From contig MHDY01000109.1 of assembly GCA_001803705.1 (NCBI GenBank), forward strand, positions 1 through 5,312: 5,312 nucleotides of DNA, in the 5' to 3' direction. Under the pieces are notes generated by a model, which was not told where the DNA came from, searched no databases, and worked only from the letters and a program-made list of their open reading frames with translations. Position 1 is the stretch's first letter. Each line of letters opens with the position of its first letter. Made by a program: the position numbers and the translations under genes. Source of the DNA: Nitrospirae bacterium GWC2_56_14. GTDB taxonomy: Bacteria > Nitrospirota > UBA9217. This document shows, one piece after another, positions 1-5,012 of the stretch.

Positions 1-500
1 GTTTCGAGCCAACCGGCAACATACACCAGGAACCCGGACCCGAAGATCATGGCGAGCCGGTAGAACGCCGAACGCAGCCCCACAAAGAGCGCCTGGTCCT
101 TTTCCGTGAGCGCCAGCATGTAGAATCCGTCCGTGGCAATATCATAGGTTGCGGAGATGAATGCGCCGACGACGAACGCCGCAAGGGACAGGGCGAAGAA
201 CCCTGAACTGTTCAGGGAATAGGCCACGAAGAAGAGCGAGAGCCCCATGGCGAGCTGGGTAGAGAGGATCCAGTTCCGTTTGGTCGAATGCAGGTCCACC
301 AAGGGGCCCCAGAACATCTTGATGACCCAGGGGAGGTAGAGCCAGCTCGTCCAGAAAGCGATATGAGCGTTATCGATGCCCATGCGCTTGTACAGGATGA
401 CCGAGACGGTGTTGATGAGCACGTAAGGAAGACCCTCAGCAAAGTAGAGGGTGGGCAGGAACGCCCAGGGGTTGCGGGAGGTCATGTTCTGTTTATGCAT
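1..500 (-). CDS. AmpG-like MFS permease, N-terminal part (runs off window)
   Basis: The first 166 codons of an inner-membrane transporter are open from ATG at 500-498 to the window edge. The protein opens with NPWAFLPTLYFAEGLPYVL, which resembles the start of AmpG-like members of the major facilitator superfamily (PAT group; AmpG imports anhydromuropeptides for cell-wall recycling). Hydrophobic segments lie at about residues 15-37, 45-62, 77-95, 100-117 and 145-163. The loop WGPLVDLHSTKRNW (64-77) is the counterpart of the conserved MFS loop between helices 2 and 3. Acidic residues D120 and D124 lie in or beside a membrane helix, in ATYDIATDGFYM. A second ATG at codon 6 (485-483) is possible, because neither start has a clear Shine-Dalgarno sequence. 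The gene lies about 60 bp beyond the terminator of the upstream gene, so it is probably a separate transcription unit. The family call is fairly firm. The substrate is unknown: muropeptide is only one option, since many PAT-type permeases are uncharacterised. Confidence 0.85.
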   Translation of the reverse strand, partial: MHKQNMTSRNPWAFLPTLYFAEGLPYVLINTVSVILYKRMGIDNAHIAFWTSWLYLPWVIKMFWGPLVDLHSTKRNWILSTQLAMGLSLFFVAYSLNSSGFFALSLAAFVVGAFISATYDIATDGFYMLALTEKDQALFVGLRSAFYRLAMIFGSGFLVYVAGWLE

Positions 501-561
501 GCGAATAAACTAGCAGAATGGGCGGGAAACTTCCAGAAAAAAGCGCACGATGATTTGTAAA

Positions 562-592
562 ATCAGCCCTCTCTTTGAAAGAGAGGGCTGAT
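562..592 (-). terminator. Rho-independent terminator after the outer-membrane barrel gene
   Basis: A perfect inverted repeat with 15-bp arms (562-576 and 578-592) has only one base between the arms, so in RNA the innermost pairs open to give a 12-13 bp stem with a small loop. The stem base is GC-rich (CAGCCCTCTC paired with GAGAGGGCTG). Read on the minus strand, the hairpin ends in TTTT followed by A, a short U-tract. It begins 22 nt after the stop codon at 615. The plus-strand side lacks a T-run, so termination is expected only for minus-strand transcripts. Confidence 0.85.
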
Positions 593-614
593 GAACAATG
601 CTGTGACGGAACGA

Positions 615-1166
615 CTAAAAGAACATGGAAAGGCCTGCCTGGAATTTGAGCGTCTTATTCGTAACGTCGACGCCTGCAAGCTCTGATTCATAGACGCTGT
701 AATTCAGTTCCGCGTTCGCAGCAACATTCTCGGTAAGGAACACTTTCACTCCGGCCTTGGGCTGAAAGAGCACGCCGGTGCTTGAATCGCCGGCCACATC
801 GGTCATTGCTGCGCCCAGGCTCAGCCCGGCGTAGGGGATCACCGGCTGGTTTTTCCGGTAAAAATGGAACTTCCCTTCCACTTCAATGAACGTCGTGCTG
901 AACTTGGTCCCTGCCTGCTTGCTCATCATCTCGTCTATCCTGACACCCACCGAGATGGGATCGGTCAGAAAATAACCGACGCCGAGACTGATCGTCTGAT
1001 CGTTCGATTTCGTCGAGGTCCCGCCGGACACCGATGAATCCGTGCTCGATATGCTTGCGTACGCCGCAATTTCCTTGGCGCCCTTCCCCATTTTCTGCTC
1101 GGCAAATGCGGACGCGGACAGTGATACCAGCATGACAGCGAACAATACCACGAGGATCTTTTTCAT
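615..1166 (-). CDS. Small outer-membrane beta-barrel protein (OmpA/OmpX/OmpW-like size)
   Basis: This 183-residue protein is predicted to be exported and inserted in the outer membrane. Residues 1-22 form a typical signal peptide (MKK, hydrophobic core, then AFA before EQ). The mature part can be read as eight amphipathic strands at about 31-41, 57-67, 70-81, 91-103, 109-122, 131-144, 148-162 and 171-183. The chain ends in SMFF, and a terminal phenylalanine is the usual BAM recognition feature. It therefore fits the 8-stranded barrel group, but no motif assigns it to a named family. The polar loop at 40-56 (Ser/Thr/Gly-rich) would be extracellular. The start is supported by AAAGGAG at 1180-1174, seven bases upstream. 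The gene follows the WD40 gene after 138 bp and ends at a terminator, so it is either the last gene of the operon or has its own promoter. A TAAAAT box near 1195 could be a -10 element, but I see no good -35. Its function is unknown; passive structural or adhesive roles are both possible. Confidence 0.85.
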   Translation of the reverse strand: MKKILVVLFAVMLVSLSASAFAEQKMGKGAKEIAAYASISSTDSSVSGGTSTKSNDQTISLGVGYFLTDPISVGVRIDEMMSKQAGTKFSTTFIEVEGKFHFYRKNQPVIPYAGLSLGAAMTDVAGDSSTGVLFQPKAGVKVFLTENVAANAELNYSVYESELAGVDVTNKTLKFQAGLSMFF

Positions 1167-1304
1167 TGAACTTCTCCTTTTTTAAAGCAAATTTTAAAGC
1201 GCTTTGCGGCCTCAGAATGTGGTTTCGATAAAGCCTTGTGCTGCCTGTCGATCAGATGCCGGACGCTGCTCCTGCTGCTGTGCTGTTCAACCGCCACCTC
1301 CTCT

Positions 1305-2834
1305 CTATTTTAATTTCCAGAGCATGATATTTTTTTCCCGCCCGCCGGCAGCCAGCCATTTTCCGTCCCTGCTCGCTGCAACAGCGGAGACCTTGTCGTT
1401 CTGCTCCAGGGAGGTGACTTCTCCCCGCTTCTCCGCATCCCAGATCTTTATGGTCTTGTCCAGGGCGGATGAGACAAGGAACCGCTTTCCCGGGAGGAAC
1501 GCGATGGACGTGATGTCGCCGGTGTGCCCTTCGAAGGTGAACAGGTCCCTCCCCGACACCGTGTCCCGCAAACGCACGAACCGTTTGTCGATCCGCCGGT
1601 TCCTCATGAGGTCTATCTCGATCGTCTTCGCCCCATAGGCCACCAGGCTCCGGTCCAGGCTGAATGCCGCGGCGGTCAGGCTGTCCATGTCCTCGGCAAA
1701 GGCGCGGGTCTCTTTTTTCGTGTTCACATCCCAGTATTTTATCTTCAGGTCATTGCTGGCCGTCATGACATTCCGCCCGCCGGCGTCAAAGACCAGCGTG
1801 TGGATCCGTTCATCGTGCCTGCCCATTTCGCCCAGTTTGGTCCCGGTGGCAACGTCCCAGAGCCGGACGATCCCGTCACCGCCGCCGCTGGCGAGGATCC
1901 GCGAGTCCGGGGCGAAATCAACGGCCCAGACCCCCTTGGAATGGGCATCCCGGATCTTGAGCTTTTCGCCCCCCTGCTGTGCGTCAAAAAGATAGATATC
2001 GCTGCTGGAGGTCGCGACAGCGAGCAGCGCTCCGTCCTTGCTGTAGGCGAGGCTGTTGGCCTTGCCGCTGTAGCGTTCGATGGCGAGCTTCAGCGCCTTT
2101 GCCTCAATGTCCCATATTCTGATCGCATTGTCGCAGGCGGCGGCCACGAAGCGGCTGTCCGGACTGAAGGCCAGGTGCCTGACCTCGCCTGCTTCGCTCT
2201 TGAGCAGGGCGTGGAAGATCGGAGAGATCGAGACCAGCCTGGACAGCTCCGCGTTGGAAGCAATGCCCATCTTGCTCATGACGTTGTCCACGGCCTTCCT
2301 GATGGCCATCTGTTTGGCCGCCAGGGAAGAATCCTCCATGGGCGCAGGGTTCTCGGTCGAACCCATGGGATCGGAGCTCAGGGCCTCGATCTCCTCGCCG
2401 GTTTTCGTATCGATGGCCGTAAAGGAAAGCGACGCCGTGCCCTCCCAGGAACCGGCGAACCGTTCATGGCTGTCCACCGAGATGCTGCCGCGGACCAGGA
2501 CATCGGCGCCGTATTCGGTGCTGATCTTCGCCATTGCCGAGGCGTTCGCGTTCTTGATCGCCTCCCACAGGATCCGGTCCTTTTTCAGCTTTTCGGAGAT
2601 CTCCGGGTTCATGACCTTGAGGCCGCTGTCCTTCAACTTCCCCTTCACCGCATTTTCGGCATATTCGACGAAGTCCTCTGCCCCTTTTTTGCTGGTAACG
2701 ACGACCATGACCGCGCCCGCGCCGGCCCTGTCCGCAAGCCGCGCCGCCTCCGCAACCGCGCTGCTCAGCATCAGGCAGAACAGGAACAAGGCCATCAGGT
2801 ATCGAGACGGCAGGAACACCGTGGATAAGCTCAT
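1305..2834 (-). CDS. Secreted CsgG/TolB-N-like domain fused to a seven-blade WD40 propeller
   Basis: The product is 509 residues. Residues 1-28 are a signal peptide (hydrophobic core 12-25, AVA before EA), so it should act in the periplasm. Residues 40-190 form an alpha/beta domain. A strand (VMVVVTSKK) is followed by a helix (EDFVEYAENAVKGKL), then GADVLVRGSISV at 109-120, IDTKTGEEIEAL, and a last helix beginning AAKQMAIRKAV. This is the pattern of CsgG, FlgT-middle and TolB N-terminal domains. Seven WD40-type repeats follow at about 215-243, 257-285, 298-329, 340-371, 383-428, 436-468 and 478-509. IRIWD, VRLWD, IKYWD and IKIWD endings are visible, and the last blade ends MLWKLK. That is enough for a closed propeller. 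Blade 5 is degenerate and carries a basic insert (RNRRIDKRFVRLR). The ATG overlaps the upstream stop by 4 bp, with a GGGG-containing purine stretch about 9 bases upstream, so translation is likely coupled to the FlgT-like gene. Scaffold or sensor roles are inference. Confidence 0.9.
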   Translation of the reverse strand: MSLSTVFLPSRYLMALFLFCLMLSSAVAEAARLADRAGAGAVMVVVTSKKGAEDFVEYAENAVKGKLKDSGLKVMNPEISEKLKKDRILWEAIKNANASAMAKISTEYGADVLVRGSISVDSHERFAGSWEGTASLSFTAIDTKTGEEIEALSSDPMGSTENPAPMEDSSLAAKQMAIRKAVDNVMSKMGIASNAELSRLVSISPIFHALLKSEAGEVRHLAFSPDSRFVAAACDNAIRIWDIEAKALKLAIERYSGKANSLAYSKDGALLAVATSSSDIYLFDAQQGGEKLKIRDAHSKGVWAVDFAPDSRILASGGGDGIVRLWDVATGTKLGEMGRHDERIHTLVFDAGGRNVMTASNDLKIKYWDVNTKKETRAFAEDMDSLTAAAFSLDRSLVAYGAKTIEIDLMRNRRIDKRFVRLRDTVSGRDLFTFEGHTGDITSIAFLPGKRFLVSSALDKTIKIWDAEKRGEVTSLEQNDKVSAVAASRDGKWLAAGGREKNIMLWKLK

Positions 2835-4021
2835 CGTTTCGGCCCCTTTTTTTCGAACGAGATGCGCAGAGGTTCGTCGCTGACCAGTCGCAGCGGAACC
2901 TTCTTGTTCCTTTCGATGCCATTGACCAGTGACGACTGGAGGCCTTTGAACTCGAGCTCGAGCTCCGCAACTTCCTGATTAAAGCTCCGGCGATAGACCT
3001 TCACGACGTCGGGCATGGTGGAAAGGAAGTGTTCGAGCTTCGACAGTTCTTCATGCTGCACCCCGGAAACGATCACCTGATACATCTTCGGTTTGTTCAC
3101 GCCCTCGGTCCAGTGTTTCACGACCTGGAATACGATGTCTTTTGCATTGGACCGCACCACGTTCTGAATGGACCGCATGGAAGCGTCCGTTTTCCCCAGG
3201 GCGCTCGTGTCCGTCTCGCCTGACTGCTCGGTGTAGGTCGCGGACATCAGGATCTGGGCATTCGCGGTATTGTACGCTTTCACCTGCAGCACGGACGAGT
3301 AGAAGACCGCCTTGAAGCTGTCGATGGCGAGCTCCCTGCTGAACGCAGAGATGCATTTCCCCACGATGACGATCTCCGCGCCAAAGCGCTGCGCCAACGC
3401 CACGGCCTTTTTAGGATTGTCAAAGGCCAGGGCCGCATCGCGCTGCTGGATGCTCTTGACCTGCTCATTGCTCAGGACCATGATCCCCTTCGCCCGGAAC
3501 AGGGTCTCGACCTCGGACTGCGCAAAGGCCGTGAGCGCCTTCTTTCCGTCAACGTAGTCGGGCAGCAGCACGACGATCCGGGGCTTGCCGATCCAGTCGT
3601 AGATCATCTCGACATCGATGCCGTTCAGATAGAGGTCCTTGTTCAGTTCCCCTTTGCCGACCGACGCCGCGATCTCGACCACGTACGAATCGCCCTCCTG
3701 TTGCTCGCGCACCATTCGCCACTGCTTCACGTACCCTTCTGATTTGAACAGGATCCGGTCGTGGATCAGCTGGAAATTCTGGACCAGCGCATCGCTTTTG
3801 ACCTGGACGCCGACCGCCTTTTGCACGGCGTTCTGCATGGCGTCCCTGAGCGCCTCCTTCTTGTGGTCCGGCAAGGACAGCAGCGCCTTCCCGGTCGCCG
3901 TCACCTCTTCAAGCTCCTCCGTTGCCCATGCTGAAGCGGGTATCGTGACCAGGGTGTTCAGAAAAAGGAGGAGATGGATACAGAGTACAGCAGTTGTGAA
4001 TGGATTTTTTTTGATCAACAT
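2831..4021 (-). CDS. Secreted FlgT-like / CsgG-fold envelope protein
   Basis: This is a 396-residue exported protein. The signal peptide covers residues 1-33 (positive MLIKK, hydrophobic 9-27, SAWA before TEE). The cysteine at 14 lies in AVLC, which is not a proper lipobox, so it is probably not a lipoprotein. Residues 36-126 match the FlgT N-terminal pattern: a V-A-G-like start (VTATGKALL), the helix KKEALRDAMQNAVQKAVG, the segment ILFKSEGYVKQW, then a strand pair ending VVEIAASVGKGEL. Residues 147-305 form a CsgG/FlgT-middle-like alpha/beta domain with PRIVVLLPD, a helix, GIMVLSNEQV, and AQRFGAEIVIVGKC (the GAD/GAE-V-V-G element). Residues 311-370 (MYQVIVSGV, then KLEHFLSTMPDVVKVYRRSF, VAELELEFKG) look like a small ferredoxin-like beta-alpha-beta domain. 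In Vibrio, FlgT helps build the flagellar H ring, but no flagellar gene is visible here, so only the fold is claimed. GGTGA lies four bases before the ATG. The stop overlaps the WD40 start. Confidence 0.85.
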   Translation of the reverse strand: MLIKKNPFTTAVLCIHLLLFLNTLVTIPASAWATEELEEVTATGKALLSLPDHKKEALRDAMQNAVQKAVGVQVKSDALVQNFQLIHDRILFKSEGYVKQWRMVREQQEGDSYVVEIAASVGKGELNKDLYLNGIDVEMIYDWIGKPRIVVLLPDYVDGKKALTAFAQSEVETLFRAKGIMVLSNEQVKSIQQRDAALAFDNPKKAVALAQRFGAEIVIVGKCISAFSRELAIDSFKAVFYSSVLQVKAYNTANAQILMSATYTEQSGETDTSALGKTDASMRSIQNVVRSNAKDIVFQVVKHWTEGVNKPKMYQVIVSGVQHEELSKLEHFLSTMPDVVKVYRRSFNQEVAELELEFKGLQSSLVNGIERNKKVPLRLVSDEPLRISFEKKGPKR

Positions 4022-4082
4022 GATTCACCAGTGCCTTCGTTATCGGCAGGAAAATGATATAAACCTATAAACGACAGTTAGC

Positions 4083-4109
4083 CACATAAAGCACATAAGT
4101 CACATAGAC
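4083..4109. repeat. Three tandem CACATA-type nonamers
   Basis: Three consecutive 9-bp units share CACATA: CACATAAAG, CACATAAGT and CACATAGAC. The array is intergenic, about 60 bp upstream of the FlgT-like start, and its units resemble the CACAAAG/CACGAAG units about 80 bp away. It may be the remains of one larger dispersed repeat. Confidence 0.75.
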
Positions 4110-4189
4110 AAAACAAGAAGTGAAACCACTAGTACACTGTAAATCTAATTCTTGATGGTATCTGAGTCAAAACCAAAACCCGATTATCA

Positions 4190-4271
4190 CACGAAGCCAC
4201 AAAGCTCACAAAGAAAGGCGTGAAACTGGAATTTTGGATATTGAATTTCTTCGTACCTTCGTGCCTCCGTG
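4190..4271. repeat. Imperfect inverted repeat of CACNNAG units
   Basis: The left arm (4190-4216) contains CACGAAG, CACAAAG and CACAAAG units. The right arm (4246-4271), read on the minus strand, contains CACGGAG, CACGAAG and TACGAAG units, both arms ending in AAGAAA towards the centre. The arms are about 26-27 bp with several mismatches and are separated by 29 bp, including AT-rich sequence. This is a short tandem array present in both orientations. It could fold as an imperfect hairpin, but no T-run follows either side, so a terminator role is not supported. Confidence 0.7.
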
Positions 4272-4358
4272 CGAGACTGGTTCAAAGGTCTTGATCTTGA
4301 TTTATTGGTCTGAGGCGTTGCTCAACTGCTCTTTTCAGGATATGCGGCTAGCCCGGAG

Positions 4359-4409
4359 TTAGAAGTCCGTCGGCAACAGCAGGATGGGTGCACAGGCGAT
4401 CCTGACCAT
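4359..4409 (-). CDS. Possible 16-residue leader or small protein (weak)
   Basis: The minus strand has an ATG at 4409-4407 preceded by TAGGAGA, with five bases between GGAG and the ATG. It opens a 16-codon frame, MVRIACAPILLLPTDF, ending in TAA. The peptide has a basic residue and a hydrophobic core, which would suit a membrane micro-peptide or a leader peptide. It begins about 40 bp after the stop of the small TPR-like gene, so it would be read from the same transcript. An ORF this short with a GGAG in front can arise by chance, and no codon-level evidence is available. Confidence 0.2.
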   Translation of the reverse strand: MVRIACAPILLLPTDF

Positions 4410-4430
4410 GGTATCTCCTAGGTAGCACCC
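4380..4430. other. Interleaved complementary segments, possible pseudoknot
   Basis: In plus-strand order the segments are CAGGAT (4380-4385), GGGTGC (4386-4391), ATCCTG (4399-4404) and GCACCC (4425-4430). The first pairs perfectly with the third and the second with the fourth, giving an H-type pseudoknot topology on either strand. On the minus strand the 20-base loop would contain the TAGGAGA and ATG of the mini-ORF. Two 6-bp matches in a region this size could be chance, and the loop of zero length makes the geometry tight. Confidence 0.25.
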
Positions 4431-4451
4431 GCACGAAGCGAATGATAACCG

Positions 4452-4889
4452 CTAGGGCACCTGCTTTTTCTCCTCCAGCAGCTGGAGCTTCGCCATATCG
4501 AGCGCTTTCTTGACATCCGGCACCAGGGCGCTGTCGGGATACAGTTTCAGGAACTCATCGAACTCATGAATCGCTCCCGGCGTGTCGCCCTTGGCTGCAC
4601 GGTCAAGCCCTTCCTTGAACTCGGCAAGCTCCTCTTCGTTGATCGCTTCGTCGCCTTTCTTGCCCTTCCAGTAGAGCTTGGCGTGCGAGTCCTCTTTCGC
4701 ACCGCGAACCCCCGCCACGCCGGTCGTCAGGGGAACGGATTTTTTCGGCACGAGCTGGTTCACTTTTTGCTGCATGCTTTTGAGCCATTCTGAAAAACCG
4801 GATTCCTTCTTTGCCGGCTCCTCGGCGAACACCACGGTGCTGAAACCGAGCAGAATAACGAGGACCGCTGTCAACATTCTCCTATACAT
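4452..4889 (-). CDS. Small secreted protein with TPR-like helix pair
   Basis: This is a 145-residue exported protein with no family I can name securely. Residues 1-22 form a signal peptide (MYRRM, hydrophobic 7-20, VFA before EE). Residues 30-47 are an amphipathic helix (FSEWLKSMQQKVNQLV). A short conserved-looking block VPLTTGVAGVRGAK follows at 52-65, then DSHAKLYWKGKKGDEAIN. Residues 86-136 read as a TPR-type helix pair, with GDTPGAIHEFDEFLKLYPDS at its centre, as in tetratricopeptide adaptors such as YfiO/BamD or CpoB. The C-terminus is charged and Gln/Lys-rich. It lies downstream of the TPR gene with about 110 bp between them, so the two are probably co-transcribed. A role as a periplasmic adaptor for the envelope proteins encoded downstream is inference. 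Confidence 0.85.
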   Translation of the reverse strand: MYRRMLTAVLVILLGFSTVVFAEEPAKKESGFSEWLKSMQQKVNQLVPKKSVPLTTGVAGVRGAKEDSHAKLYWKGKKGDEAINEEELAEFKEGLDRAAKGDTPGAIHEFDEFLKLYPDSALVPDVKKALDMAKLQLLEEKKQVP

Positions 4890-4893
4890 AATG

Positions 4894-4900
4894 CCTCCTT
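4894..4900 (-). promoter_or_regulatory. Shine-Dalgarno deciding the small TPR-like protein start
   Basis: AAGGAGG lies four bases before the ATG at 4889. It favours this start over the internal ATG at codon 5, which would be 16 bases away, although codons 2-4 (TATAGGAGA) happen to place a second AGGAG directly against that ATG. Confidence 0.75.
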
Positions 4901-4923
4901 ATTGGTGACGATGTTTGCCGTTC

Positions 4924-5012
4924 ATTCCGCAATCCGAAATCCGCAATCCGCAATGCTACTTCACCATTCCGCAATCCGCAATCCGAGATCCGCAATGCTA
5001 CTTAACCACTCC
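4924..5012. repeat. 42-bp imperfect tandem duplication made of heptamers
   Basis: Two 42-bp units lie at 4971-5012 and 4929-4970 and differ at five positions by my alignment. On the minus strand each consists of a 14-bp segment (GGTTAAGTAGCATT or GGTGAAGTAGCATT) plus four heptamers of the GCGGATT type ending in GCGGAAT; the heptamer runs are 4966-4993 and 4924-4951. The TPR gene stop (TAG, 5000-4998) lies inside the first unit, and a matching in-frame TAG lies 42 bases on, at 4958-4956. Confidence 0.9.

Larger units (their letters stand above)
4022..4451. other. 430-bp stretch without a convincing gene
   Basis: This is the only long gap in the window. From high to low coordinates it holds three parts. 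A GC-richer block (about 4320-4450) has interleaved complementary segments and a mini-ORF. An imperfect inverted repeat lies at 4190-4271, and a nonamer array at 4083-4109. The last 60 bases before the FlgT-like ATG are AT-rich (for instance TTTATATCAT on the minus strand near 4057) and could contain the promoter of that gene, but I find no well-spaced -35/-10 pair. I see no tRNA, rRNA or transposase fragment. Confidence 0.7.

Noticed and set aside
288..560. A 90-codon plus-strand frame over the permease start
   Set aside because: The minus strand gives a clean AmpG-like transporter. The plus frame has no membrane or domain pattern.
1251..1290. A 12-codon TTG-started frame after the GGAGG at 1301-1297
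   Set aside because: A rare start codon and a very short frame with no sequence feature make it weaker than the GTG frame, which is itself doubtful.
1524..2828. A 434-codon plus-strand open frame opposite the WD40 gene
   Set aside because: The opposite strand encodes clear WD40 repeats with a signal peptide. The plus-strand translation has no recognisable domain, and its composition is that of an antisense shadow of a GC-rich gene.
2080..2883. A 267-codon plus-strand open frame opposite the WD40/FlgT-like junction
   Set aside because: It is Ser/Ala-rich low-complexity translation with no motif, and it spans the junction of two well-supported minus-strand genes.
3972..3990. Lipoprotein signal in the FlgT-like protein (Cys14)
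   Set aside because: The residues before the cysteine are AVL, with a leucine at -1, which does not fit the lipobox. A standard signal peptidase I site SAWA follows later.
4340..4375. On the minus strand CTAACTCCGGGCTAGCCGC looks a little like the 16S rRNA 530-loop region
   Set aside because: The match is short and interrupted, and the flanking bases do not follow 16S rRNA in either direction.
4320..4450. Known riboswitch (cyclic di-GMP-I, cobalamin, TPP, glycine)
   Set aside because: None of the conserved core sequences I know for these classes is present on either strand.
4924..5012. CRISPR array
   Set aside because: The units are contiguous 7-bp and 42-bp tandem copies without unique spacers, and no cas gene is nearby.
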